Positions 8,617 to 16,874 of a stretch of DNA of 35,618 bases are shown piece after piece. The notes beneath the pieces are model-generated. The model made no database searches. It was not told the origin of the DNA and saw only the letters and a program-made list of their open reading frames with translations. The translations under genes and the position numbers were made by a program. Every line of letters starts with the position of its first letter. The first letter of the stretch is position 1. Source of the stretch: Acidobacteriaceae bacterium (GTDB lineage: Bacteria; Acidobacteriota; Terriglobia; Terriglobales; Acidobacteriaceae). The stretch covers positions 1 through 35,618 of the forward strand of contig JAJPKO010000028.1 in NCBI GenBank assembly GCA_021323655.1. Reading direction: 5' to 3'.

Positions 8617-9636
8617 GTGGTGCAGCCTCTTTGTGATATCGGCATGGTACGCCCTACGAACCTATTGCGTTGTGTGGTGTTCCATAATATCTCAGCTATT
8701 GACTCGCCGTTTACCAAAGGGATGCGAGTGGACATCACGCCAGCCGAGTTCGAAGTGGCGCTGAACTTCTTTACCCGATACTACACTCCTGTCAGCTTAA
8801 GGGATGTACTAGCCGATTCGGACGGCCGGCGGCTCCCGCCGCGTCCGATCCTGCTCACGTTTGACGACGGCTATGCATCGGTCATGGAGTGGGCGGCACC
8901 GATTTGCAGCAAGTTCGGTGTCCCTGCAGTGCTTTTTCTGAATGCCGCATTTCTCGAGAACGAGCGTTTGGCCCCGGACAATCTGGTGTGCTACGTAGCT
9001 AACGTCCTGGGGATGGAGACAATCCATGCCGCCGTGCGTCTCGTCAGAGGTGCCGACAGTCCGGGACTGGTCAGCCAAGGAGACGTATTTTCGCGTTTTT
9101 TCCCCGCTATTTCTTTAGCTGAAAGAAAGACGTTTCTGGATGCCCTGATTTACTTGAGTGGAATCGATGAGAGGCAGTTGGCGACCAAAGCACGTTTATA
9201 CCTTAGTCGGAAGGAGCTCTGCGATCTGGGCTCGATGGGCTTCGAGATTGGTAACCACACGTACAGTCATGTGAGGTGCAGGTCTTTAGCGGCGGCGGAC
9301 TTTAGCGACGAGGTGGACAGGAACAAGGCTGAGCTGGAGACCCTGACCGGCAAGCAGGTACTGTCATTCAGCGTGCCGTATGGCTCCTCGGCAGATCTTA
9401 CCAGCGATCTGCTAAGGCATCTGGTGCTCTCCGGACACGAGGCGATCTTTCTGTGCGAAAGCGTCGCCAACAGTGCGGGGGCTGACCGGTTTCAGCTTAA
9501 CCGGGTAAGTCTGCGAGCCGGCCAGACCACGACGCTGTTGGTCGAAATGGAGGTTCTGCCACGGCTTCGGTTGCTGCGGCGGCGGGTACTGCGCAACTGG
9601 GACGCAGTTCTCCGCGGCGGACATTATTCGCGATAG
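8617..9636 (+). CDS. Polysaccharide deacetylase (CE4/NodB family)
   Basis: A 339-residue CE4 hydrolase. Motif 1 is LLTFDDGYAS (about residues 86-95), giving the catalytic base and metal aspartates. Motif 2 is HTYSH (about 213-217), giving the two metal histidines. A third element lies in SVPYGSS. No signal peptide is evident, so it may act in the cytoplasm on a lipid-linked or nucleotide-linked N-acetyl sugar, like the deacetylases of exosortase-type exopolysaccharide loci. An insert of about 100 residues separates motifs 1 and 2 (VLGMETIHAAV and on), as seen in long-form family members. The start is GTG 8617; ATG 8644 is a good alternative because the family begins near LLRCVVFHNIS. It lies 30 bases after asnB and 27 before the FemAB-like gene. 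Confidence 0.85.
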   Translation: MVQPLCDIGMVRPTNLLRCVVFHNISAIDSPFTKGMRVDITPAEFEVALNFFTRYYTPVSLRDVLADSDGRRLPPRPILLTFDDGYASVMEWAAPICSKFGVPAVLFLNAAFLENERLAPDNLVCYVANVLGMETIHAAVRLVRGADSPGLVSQGDVFSRFFPAISLAERKTFLDALIYLSGIDERQLATKARLYLSRKELCDLGSMGFEIGNHTYSHVRCRSLAAADFSDEVDRNKAELETLTGKQVLSFSVPYGSSADLTSDLLRHLVLSGHEAIFLCESVANSAGADRFQLNRVSLRAGQTTTLLVEMEVLPRLRLLRRRVLRNWDAVLRGGHYSR

Positions 9637-9663
9637 CCGGGCGGCGCAGGTGATGTAGCGAGG

Positions 9664-10770
9664 GTGAAGGTGGCGCTGGATCATACTTGGCAAGTCGAGG
9701 TGGATCACGTTACGCGTGCGGAATGGGCTCAAATGCTGAATCTGTTCGCTGATTCAAATTTGTACCAGACGTGGTCGTATGGCGCGGTGCGCTGGGGGGA
9801 GGGGAACCTGAGCCACCTGGTCTTGAAGCACGCCGGCGAGGTCGTGAGTGTGGCACAGATCAGGATTGTTCGCCCAATCAGATGGAAATTTGGAATGGCG
9901 TATTTACGATGGGGCCCGCTGTACGAGCGCCGCGTGGGGCCTGTTAATCCTGAGGTCCCGGTGGCTATGGCGGCGGCACTAAAGGAGGAATACGTCAGCA
10001 AGAGAAAGCTCTTCTTGCGAATCCTGCCAAACGCCTTTGACGGATCACCGCGTGCGGCGCTGTTTCAAGCCGCGTTTTCCGAGTTTAAGCCGGAAGTTCT
10101 AACCCCGGCAAACATCTACAGAACGTTCGTGCTTGATCTCGCTCCTACACTCTCGGAATTGCGTAGAAATCTTGACGGAAGGTGGCGAAATAAGCTGACG
10201 CAATCCGAAAAGAAAGGGCTGGCCGTCATTTCTGGAAATGGCAGCGAGGAATACCGGATGTTCTCTCGGATGTACTACGAGATGAAGAAACGCAAGGGCT
10301 TCGAGAGCACTGTGGACGTTGAGGAGTTTGCGAGGATCCAGCAGGAGCTGCCCGAGTCGCAGCGCATGCGGATCCTGATCTGCGAACAGGAGGGAATTCC
10401 AGTCGCGGGGACTGTCTGCTCGGCGATCGGCGATTCGGCGATCTATCTGTTGGGCGCGACCAGTGATGCGGGGTTGAATTCGAGGGGCACTTATCTGCTG
10501 CAGTGGACTCTGATCCAATGGCTCAAAGAGAATGGTTTTAAGTGGTACGACCTGGGGGGCATCGACCCCGAACGGAACCCTGGGGTCTACGACTTCAAAA
10601 GAGGATTGTCCGGCACGGACGTTTGTCAAATTGAGCCCTTGGCGGCATCTAGTAGTGTTGTTTCTTCCGCAATCGCAAAAGCAGGTCTGAGTGTGCGTCG
10701 CGCCATACGCGGCTACAAGGGGGCCTTACATTTGGCCCGGTCCGTCAGCCAGAAGGCAAGCGGGAGTTAA
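9664..10770 (+). CDS. FemAB-like acyl/aminoacyl transferase (GNAT fold)
   Basis: A 368-residue protein with two GNAT-like halves as in FemABX peptidyl- or aminoacyltransferases. Markers are the N-terminal LYQTWSYGAVRWGEG, the central RWRNKLTQSEKKGL, and the C-terminal signature YDLGGIDPERNPGVYDFKRG. That signature is the usual 'DLGGID...GVY.FK.GF' of this group. Members in exopolysaccharide loci are thought to attach an amino acid or acyl group to the glycan or its precursor; the substrate here is unknown. The start is GTG 9664, preceded by GCGAGG. The protein ends in a Lys/Ser-rich tail. It sits between the deacetylase and a rhamnosyltransferase-like GT2, 9 bases from the latter. A second, diverged FemAB-like gene lies at 27482. 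Confidence 0.8.
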   Translation: MKVALDHTWQVEVDHVTRAEWAQMLNLFADSNLYQTWSYGAVRWGEGNLSHLVLKHAGEVVSVAQIRIVRPIRWKFGMAYLRWGPLYERRVGPVNPEVPVAMAAALKEEYVSKRKLFLRILPNAFDGSPRAALFQAAFSEFKPEVLTPANIYRTFVLDLAPTLSELRRNLDGRWRNKLTQSEKKGLAVISGNGSEEYRMFSRMYYEMKKRKGFESTVDVEEFARIQQELPESQRMRILICEQEGIPVAGTVCSAIGDSAIYLLGATSDAGLNSRGTYLLQWTLIQWLKENGFKWYDLGGIDPERNPGVYDFKRGLSGTDVCQIEPLAASSSVVSSAIAKAGLSVRRAIRGYKGALHLARSVSQKASGS

Positions 10771-10779
10771 GTCCGAACC

Positions 10780-11736
10780 ATGTTCAGCCCATCCATAGAG
10801 ATTTCTGTCGTCATCGTCGGCTGGAACGCCCGGCACTATCTAAAGCTGTGCCTGGAAAGCCTGGCGGCCGCCCCCCCCCGCCGCAGTATGGAGGTTCTTG
10901 TGGTTGACAATGCTTCGACCGACGGCTCCGTCGGGATGCTGGAGGCGGAATTTCCATGGGCTCAGTTGATCAAGAGCAGCGAGAATCTGGGGTTTGCCAG
11001 AGGCAACAATGTGGCGATCCGGCAGTGCCGGGGACAATATATCGCCTTGGTGAATCCAGATGTAATCGTTCTGCCTGGCTGCTTGGATGCATTGGCGGAT
11101 TTCCTGGACCGACACCCGGAGGTGGGGAATGTTGGTCCGCGCGTTCTGAACCCAGACATGACACTGCAGAGTTCGTGCCGGCAATTCCCGACGTTGTGGA
11201 ACAACTTTTGCTCCGCTAGCGGGCTGGCGTCGGGGTTCAAAAGGTCCCGGTTTTTCTCCGGAGAGCACATGTTCTTCTTTGCGCATGACCGCACGATGGC
11301 TGTTGATGTCTTGGTGGGGTGTTTTTCGATGGTGCGCCGCGAAGCTTTTGATGCCGTGGGTCTTTTGGACGAAAATCTCTTCATGTATGGGGATGATGTA
11401 GATTGGTGCCGGCGGTGCTGGAAGGCAGGGTGGCAGGTAATGTTCTTCCCCGGTGCACAAGCCATTCATGACCGTGGTGCGGTTACGGCTCCGTATCCAG
11501 TGCGCTTCGCGGTTTTGCAGCAACGGTCCATTCTCTATTATTGGGCCAAACATCACGGCCGCCTTGGGGTCCTTGGAATCCGAAGCATGCTGTTCTGCCG
11601 GTATGTGGTTCGGTATTTATTCGGGATACTATTCCGCCTGCGCTCATCCGGATCGCGACAGAATGACGCCAGGACACTGGTGGTCGCCGCCTGCCTCCGA
11701 GCGCTCATATCGGAGAGGATCCCGGATAGGGCCTGA
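10780..11736 (+). CDS. Family 2 glycosyltransferase, WbbL/rhamnosyltransferase-like
   Basis: A 318-residue inverting GT-A enzyme. Visible elements are VVIVGWNARHYLKLCLESL at the start, VLVVDNASTDGS at about 39-50, the N-L-G-F-A-R-G-N-N helix at 69-77, and VNPDV (91-95), which gives the NPD variant of the metal-binding motif. The acceptor-loop FMYGDDVDWCRR lies near 205-216 and its aspartates probably include the catalytic base. This set is typical of rhamnosyl- and other deoxysugar transferases related to WbbL. A C-terminal basic amphipathic region (YVVRYLFGILFRLRSS) may bind the inner membrane. The ATG start lies 9 bases after the FemAB-like gene, so the two are probably translated from one message. 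The rhamnose donor is a family-based guess. Confidence 0.85.
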   Translation: MFSPSIEISVVIVGWNARHYLKLCLESLAAAPPRRSMEVLVVDNASTDGSVGMLEAEFPWAQLIKSSENLGFARGNNVAIRQCRGQYIALVNPDVIVLPGCLDALADFLDRHPEVGNVGPRVLNPDMTLQSSCRQFPTLWNNFCSASGLASGFKRSRFFSGEHMFFFAHDRTMAVDVLVGCFSMVRREAFDAVGLLDENLFMYGDDVDWCRRCWKAGWQVMFFPGAQAIHDRGAVTAPYPVRFAVLQQRSILYYWAKHHGRLGVLGIRSMLFCRYVVRYLFGILFRLRSSGSRQNDARTLVVAACLRALISERIPDRA

Positions 11737-11753
11737 GCGGTCAGCCGGTCCTT

Positions 11754-12482
11754 ATGGTCACAGGTATTTCGAGGTTTTGTCGCCGCATTTTCGATTACTA
11801 TCGGCGCCATGGCTCGATCGCGACTGTCCGCCGCGCCGTTGTGGGCATGAGGCGGACGTTGTTTTCAAGCCACATGGTTCTCTTCTATTGTGACCTTGGC
11901 GAGGCAACCAGCGCTTCCACCGTACCGCTGGATCGTGTACAAGTTGAACGAAAGACGAACCTTAGCGCTCTTAGCCCCGAGGACCTGCACGCTGTCACCA
12001 ATTTCTGGAGCCAGGCCCTGGCTCTCCAAAACATCACCGAGCGGTTTGATAAAGGCGCACTTCTGTGGTTGATCAAAACTGATGGCACTCTGGCGGGATA
12101 CGGCTGGACGTTGAAGGGAGGCACTATGGAGCCTCACTTTTTCCCCCTGAGCCAACACGACGTGCATCTTTTTGACTTTCATGTGTTCCCCCAGTTCCGC
12201 GGCCGCGGGCTGAATCCGTTCCTCGTAAAGTACATACTGAGAAAGCTGGCTCCCGAAGGCGCCTGTCGTGCCTTCATCGAAGCGGCGGAATGGAACCATG
12301 CGCAGTTGTCATCGTTAGAGAAAACCCCGTTTCACCGGCTTGGCCGAGCCAGGAAGTGGCTTCTGTTTGGGTGCACCACGGTTTCCTGGGCTGACAACGG
12401 CGCCACCAACCTTCCAAACAGCAGTCTGCACGATAAAGTCAGCGCTAGCATGAAGAATCCTATGTCCCGACAAGCCGGCTGA
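11754..12482 (+). CDS. GNAT family N-acetyltransferase
   Basis: A 242-residue protein with a GNAT domain in its C-terminal half. The acetyl-CoA-binding motif A is FHVFPQFRGRGLNPFLV, with Q/R-x-x-G-x-G at 147-152, preceded by the beta-4 strand VHLFDFHV. An N-terminal basic segment (RFCRRIFDYYRRHG) is followed by a region that may be a degenerate first GNAT half. SLEKTPFHRLGR near residue 187 resembles motif B of 'hypothetical GNAT' proteins found beside glycosyltransferases. It could acetylate an amino sugar such as a 4-amino-4-deoxysugar, but no aminotransferase is in the window to support that. It lies 17 bases after the WbbL-like gene and ends the second gene block, because the next gene has its own leader and a 73-base gap. 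Confidence 0.7.
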   Translation: MVTGISRFCRRIFDYYRRHGSIATVRRAVVGMRRTLFSSHMVLFYCDLGEATSASTVPLDRVQVERKTNLSALSPEDLHAVTNFWSQALALQNITERFDKGALLWLIKTDGTLAGYGWTLKGGTMEPHFFPLSQHDVHLFDFHVFPQFRGRGLNPFLVKYILRKLAPEGACRAFIEAAEWNHAQLSSLEKTPFHRLGRARKWLLFGCTTVSWADNGATNLPNSSLHDKVSASMKNPMSRQAG

Positions 12483-12555
12483 CCAAAGTTAACCTTGACG
12501 GCCTCCGACCGATGCTGATAGCGTCAAGTTGGGCCTCTGAACCGGGACTTGAACG

Positions 12556-14070
12556 ATGAAAACAGACGTTTTTTTAGCTGCTTGGCGCTTTGCCTTCCTG
12601 CCGGCTCTCTGCGGGTTTTTTTTGATCCCGGCAAGCGCTTTTGCTCAGCACACATATTACATTTCGAAGGCGACGGGATCGGATTCTAACACAGCCACTC
12701 AGGCGCAGTCCAAGTCTACCCCTTGGGCGCACTTGCCGGGAATGCCGTCCTGCACGTCGAATTGCGCATCTTACCGTCCGCAGGCTGGCGACAGATTTAT
12801 TCTCAAAGGCGGGGATACCTGGGTGGCGTCGGACCTAGGCGTGAACTGGCAATGGGGTGGAACGAGCAGTGCCCGGATTTACATCGGCGTGGACCAAACA
12901 TGGTACGCGGGATCTGCCTGGACACAGCCGAGATTCGACTGCCAGAGATCATCCTGCAGCTCCAATCAATTCGGAAATATCATCTGGATTGCCGGCGACT
13001 ACGTAACCTTTGACAACATCGAGTTCACCGGCTACCAGCAGAGCAGTGGTATGAACCTGGTGGGAGTATACGCCAACAACGACGAGGTGGCGAATTTTTA
13101 CATTCATGGGTGGTCCCGAACATCCGGGAGCAGCGGATCCAATTCTTACGCAATAACCAACAACTGGAGTGGAGGAGGAGGGCGGGGTAGCAATTTCCAT
13201 AACAATGTTATTGATGGAGCCGACGATCCTAACAAAGACTTCATGGGTGGGATTTTGCATGGTGATATCGTCCGTAATAATGTCATCCGTTACGTTTACA
13301 ACGGGATGAATGGAGTCTTTAATGTCATCGACGGCAACCTGATCGAATATAACTACGTGTCCACCTCTGGCGATCATTGCAACATGATGTTTCCGCAGGA
13401 CGCGTTCACCGGTAGTGTTCTGGTGGTTTCCAACAACGTCGTGCGTCACGCTGGCTGCGCTGGGGGTTCCACGATCTTTACAATGGGCAACTCCAACTGC
13501 ACGACCTGCACCGCGTATGTGTATAACAACGTGATCTACGACACGGCGATTGATTTTGATCCCGGTATTACAATCGGGAGCCACGTTGCGACCGGGACGT
13601 ATTACGTGTACAACAACACGGTGGAAAGCGGTGGCGCTCCCTGCATGGGGAATGGCGAGACCCCGCCGCGCTCGACCGCGAACTTTGCAAACAATCATTG
13701 CATCAACAGCAGCACGCTGTGCAACGGCACAGGTACGACGTGTAATAATCTTGGGGGGAATCTGGCTCAAACCTTGGCGCAGGCAAACAGCGCGGGATAC
13801 ACCGCGAGTCAGCTATACGCTTATTCGCCAACAGCCAGCAACAGCCCTACAGTGGGAATAGGCACGAACCGAACGGCGTCCTGTTCAGGAAACGTGGCCG
13901 GGCTTTGCAGCGATGCGACGTATCCGTCGTATGACAGCGTAAACCATCGCGTAGTGATGCGGACTGTGAATGCCCGCCCCGCTTCCGGGGCGTGGGATGC
14001 GGGAGCTTATGAGTTTCAGGCTAGCGGCCGGCCCAATCCCCCTGGTTCCCTTACTCTGACTGTGTATTGA
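12556..14070 (+). CDS. Secreted right-handed parallel beta-helix protein
   Basis: A 504-residue exported protein. A signal peptide occupies about residues 1-30 (hydrophobic LPALCGFFLIPASAFA, cleavage after AFA). The mature protein starts HTYYISKATGSDSN, the usual opening of beta-helix proteins with a 'ATGSDSN' head, and continues with many Asn/Gly-rich coils: NNWSGGGGRGSN, VIDGADD, NNVIRYVYNGMN, NNVVRHAGCAGG, YNNVIYDTA and YNNTVESG. These fit pectate-lyase-like or polysaccharide-binding beta-helices. Cysteines are frequent (about 14), suggesting extracytoplasmic disulfides. No catalytic set could be assigned. In this setting it may be a polysaccharide lyase or epimerase acting on the locus product, or a surface protein. 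Inference only. Confidence 0.75.
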   Translation: MKTDVFLAAWRFAFLPALCGFFLIPASAFAQHTYYISKATGSDSNTATQAQSKSTPWAHLPGMPSCTSNCASYRPQAGDRFILKGGDTWVASDLGVNWQWGGTSSARIYIGVDQTWYAGSAWTQPRFDCQRSSCSSNQFGNIIWIAGDYVTFDNIEFTGYQQSSGMNLVGVYANNDEVANFYIHGWSRTSGSSGSNSYAITNNWSGGGGRGSNFHNNVIDGADDPNKDFMGGILHGDIVRNNVIRYVYNGMNGVFNVIDGNLIEYNYVSTSGDHCNMMFPQDAFTGSVLVVSNNVVRHAGCAGGSTIFTMGNSNCTTCTAYVYNNVIYDTAIDFDPGITIGSHVATGTYYVYNNTVESGGAPCMGNGETPPRSTANFANNHCINSSTLCNGTGTTCNNLGGNLAQTLAQANSAGYTASQLYAYSPTASNSPTVGIGTNRTASCSGNVAGLCSDATYPSYDSVNHRVVMRTVNARPASGAWDAGAYEFQASGRPNPPGSLTLTVY

Positions 14071-14180
14071 AGCTGTCCACATCTGGTGTGACGCCTACTC
14101 CTTGAGCGATGTAGGGATCTGCAAGGCTGCGAATCATTCCCAACACGGCGGGCGACCCTGTCTGCCGACCATCCTAAAGC

Positions 14181-15539
14181 GTGCAGCCTCAAAATTTCCG
14201 ATTCGGCGGTGGTGCGGCGGAAACGATCCTGCATCCGGTGGCAGCGGTCTGGATGATGATTGCCATCCTCCTGATCCTGACCCGGCCTCGGGAGAAAGCG
14301 ATCACGCCGTTCCTCCTGGTATTTTTCACGATCCCGATCGGACAAGTGGTGGTAGTGGGAGGCATACACTTCACGGTGCTGCGCATCCTCATCCTTACGG
14401 TGTTGGCCCGGATGGCCGCTTTGCGTGGGTCTTCGTCGAAAGAGCGGTTCGCCGGTGGATTCAACGCCTTGGACGCTGTGGTGGTGCTTTGGACGTTGCT
14501 AACACTGTGCATGTTTTATTTCCAGTTTCTGAAGGTGGAGGTATTGATCAAGGGGCTGGGAGACCTGGTGGAGAGCCTGGGTGGGTACGTGGCGGCGAGA
14601 TTTCTGATTCCCGACCGTGAGGCGGCTCGGCGCACCGTCACGGTGCTAGCGGCGATTTGCGTTATCCAGGGGGCCTGCATGATGAGTGAACAGTTCACTC
14701 ATCAAAACGTGTTCGGGTTCCTTGGAGGCGCTTCGCCCACTGTAAGAAGCGGCAGCGTTCGTTCGGAGGGGGCAATAGGCACCCTCTACGCCGGGGCATT
14801 CGCCGGCACTTCGATTCCCTTGTTTCTCTGGCTGTGGACAGACAAAAAGTCTCGCGGCGCGGCGTTGGCGGGACTTGCCGGGGCGACGGCCATGGCGTTC
14901 GCGTCCCACGCAAGCACATCGTGGCTGGCCTATGGCGGAAGCCTTGTAGGGCTTGGCTTCTGGCCTCTTCGCAAGGAAATGCGGCTCGTCCGGTGGGGGC
15001 TCGCCGTTACCTTGGTGGGACTACACCTTGTGATGAACGGGCCCGTTTGGTCTCTCATTGAACACATTGACGTGACCGGTGGTTCATCCAGCTATCATCG
15101 TTACATGCTGGTGGATAATTGCATCCGGCATTTCGGTGACTGGTGGCTTCTCGGATCCAAGGACTACCCCGACTGGGGGTTTGTGATGTTTGATCTTTGC
15201 AACCAGTTTGTGGTCGCCGCTTTGACCGGGGGACTCGTTACCCTGATCGTCTTTATCGCGATTTACAGCCGAAGCTTCGGGGCGATCGGACGGGCCAGGA
15301 AGCAAGCGGCGGGCGACCGCAGAGAGGAATGGTTCCTATGGTGCCTGGGGTCGGCTTTGTTTGCCAATGTGGTGGCGTCTTTTGGAATTAACTATATGGT
15401 CCACCTGATGATGTGCTTCTTCTCCTTATTGGCTTGTATCTCTGTCGGAGCGTTTGCACCAAGGTCGGAGACGATTCAACACGCCGGGGCGCCACGCACT
15501 GAGGAGTTTGCACATGCCTCAGCTCCCGCAGGATGGTGA
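14181..15539 (+). CDS. O-antigen ligase/polymerase-like multi-pass membrane protein
   Basis: A 452-residue integral membrane protein with about ten hydrophobic segments. Examples are AAVWMMIAILLIL, PFLLVFFTIPIGQVVVVGG, ALAGLAGATAMAFASH, ALTGGLVTLIVFIAIY and LMMCFFSLLACISVG. Between the later helices there is a long hydrophilic loop of about 60 residues containing SSSYHRYMLVDNCIRHFG and FDLCNQFVVAAL. This arrangement, a large periplasmic loop with conserved Arg/His ahead of the last helices, is the hallmark of the Wzy/WaaL O-antigen polymerase and ligase superfamily. The likely role is polymerising or ligating the repeat unit on the periplasmic side. The start is GTG 14181. The stop overlaps the next gene by 7 bases, implying translational coupling. 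Polymerase versus ligase cannot be decided from sequence. Confidence 0.75.
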   Translation: MQPQNFRFGGGAAETILHPVAAVWMMIAILLILTRPREKAITPFLLVFFTIPIGQVVVVGGIHFTVLRILILTVLARMAALRGSSSKERFAGGFNALDAVVVLWTLLTLCMFYFQFLKVEVLIKGLGDLVESLGGYVAARFLIPDREAARRTVTVLAAICVIQGACMMSEQFTHQNVFGFLGGASPTVRSGSVRSEGAIGTLYAGAFAGTSIPLFLWLWTDKKSRGAALAGLAGATAMAFASHASTSWLAYGGSLVGLGFWPLRKEMRLVRWGLAVTLVGLHLVMNGPVWSLIEHIDVTGGSSSYHRYMLVDNCIRHFGDWWLLGSKDYPDWGFVMFDLCNQFVVAALTGGLVTLIVFIAIYSRSFGAIGRARKQAAGDRREEWFLWCLGSALFANVVASFGINYMVHLMMCFFSLLACISVGAFAPRSETIQHAGAPRTEEFAHASAPAGW

Positions 15540-16774
15540 CTGGGCGTATGGGGGGCAACATGAGCGACGAAAACAAGCGGGTGCGGGTGGTGTATAGCTT
15601 TCCGCTCCGGCTGGGGGCCGACCGGATTTGCTACACGGCGTGGCAGCAAGTGAAGGGCCTGGCTGCCGCGGGAGCGGATCTGCTGGTGTTTTCCGGCTCG
15701 CTTTCCAGGCCGGTCCCGAGTTGTGTAAGAGTTCGGCCGACACTCGCAAGGGGAAGGATGCGGGTGCCGTACCGGCTTCTCGGCACCATGCGCACCGTGG
15801 CTCTGCACGACCGAATAGTGGCCCACCGGATCGAGAAACTGGCTGGGCAGATTGACATCGTTCATACGTGGCCTCTGGGCGCGCTCGAAACGCTTCAGGC
15901 GGCCACCAGACTGGGAATTCCGACCGTGCTCGAAAGACCGAACGCGCACACCGGTTTTGCCATGGAAGTAGTGCGGCAGGAGTGCCAACGCTTGGGCGTG
16001 ACGCTGCCGCCGGATCATGAGCACGCCTACAACGCAGAAAAGCTGCACAAGGAGGAGCAGGAGTACCGCCTGGCCACGCGCCTGCTGTGTCCTTCGGATT
16101 TCGTGGTGAAGACCTATCTGGATAGGGGGTATGCGCCACAGCAACTGGCACGGCACATCTATGGATATGACGAGGCGGCGTACTACCCGAGTAGCGAACC
16201 ACGAGACGCCAAGCGGAGACTGACAATGCTGTTTGTGGGGGTGTGCGCGGTGCGGAAGGGCGTACACTATGCCCTGGAGGCATGGCTGAAATCTCCCGCC
16301 TCGAGAGACGGCATTTTTCTTATTGCCGGGGAGTTTTTACCGGACTATGAGCAAAAGCTGGCGCCCATGCTGAGGCACCCCAGCGTCAAAGTCCTGGGGC
16401 ACCGGAAAGACGTGCCCGACCTGATGCGGAAGAGCGACGTTCTGGTTTTGCCCAGCATTGAAGAAGGCTTTGGTCTCGTCATCGCGGAAGCCATGGGCAG
16501 CGGGTGCGTTCCTCTTGTGTCGGAGGCTTGTACGGAGATCTGCAGCCACATGAAGACGGGGCTGGTGCACGGGGTCGGGAACGTAGAAGAGCTCTGCCAA
16601 CACATCACCACTCTCCACAGGGACCGTGCACTCCTGGAGAGATTGCGCGCCGCCTCTCTGGAGGTTGCCCCCAAGATCACATGGACTTCGGCCGGGAGAG
16701 TACTCCTGCAGGTTTATCGGGAAACGATTGCCGCCTACAGGGCTGGACTGCCACAAAATACTGCCTGTGCTTAA
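15533..16774 (+). CDS. Family 4 glycosyltransferase
   Basis: A 413-residue GT-B retaining glycosyltransferase. The N-terminal domain has VVYSFPLRLGADRI and DIVHTWPLGALETLQAA. The C-terminal donor domain has TMLFVGVCAVRKGVHYALEA, IAGEFLPDYE and the E-x7-E motif in EEGFGLVIAEAMGSG (E311 and E319), the hallmark of family 4. ATG 15533 overlaps the stop of the polymerase-like gene (ATGGTGA). ATG 15560, preceded by a G-rich run, is an alternative that fits the family N-terminus equally well. VLERPNAHTGFAMEVV and EEYRLATRLLCPSDFV resemble GTs of soil-bacterial exopolysaccharide loci. Donor sugar is not known. The coupling suggests the two proteins are made together. Confidence 0.88.
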   Translation: MVTGRMGGNMSDENKRVRVVYSFPLRLGADRICYTAWQQVKGLAAAGADLLVFSGSLSRPVPSCVRVRPTLARGRMRVPYRLLGTMRTVALHDRIVAHRIEKLAGQIDIVHTWPLGALETLQAATRLGIPTVLERPNAHTGFAMEVVRQECQRLGVTLPPDHEHAYNAEKLHKEEQEYRLATRLLCPSDFVVKTYLDRGYAPQQLARHIYGYDEAAYYPSSEPRDAKRRLTMLFVGVCAVRKGVHYALEAWLKSPASRDGIFLIAGEFLPDYEQKLAPMLRHPSVKVLGHRKDVPDLMRKSDVLVLPSIEEGFGLVIAEAMGSGCVPLVSEACTEICSHMKTGLVHGVGNVEELCQHITTLHRDRALLERLRAASLEVAPKITWTSAGRVLLQVYRETIAAYRAGLPQNTACA

Positions 16775-16874
16775 CAGGGTGGCGGCGTCAAGTCCTAATG
16801 CTATTCTGACCTTCCTGCAATGGTTTGATTGATTCCCGGGTTGCACGCAGGCAAGCCGGGAGAGAGCAGGTTTT

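Noticed and set aside
12495-12520. TTGACG with a possible -10 before the beta-helix gene
   Set aside because: The -35 is good, but the -10 region at 17 bases spacing (ATAGCG) does not match, so no promoter is called.
12949-13770. A 273-codon minus-strand open frame across the beta-helix gene
   Set aside because: It is a shadow of the Asn-rich (AAC/AAT) plus-strand frame. It encodes His/Val-rich repeats with no family resemblance, and the plus-strand protein has a signal peptide and recognisable fold.
15476-16283. Long minus-strand open frames over the GT4 gene at 15533
   Set aside because: They lie opposite a clear family-4 glycosyltransferase and are rich in Pro, Arg and Ala, as expected from GC-rich third positions.
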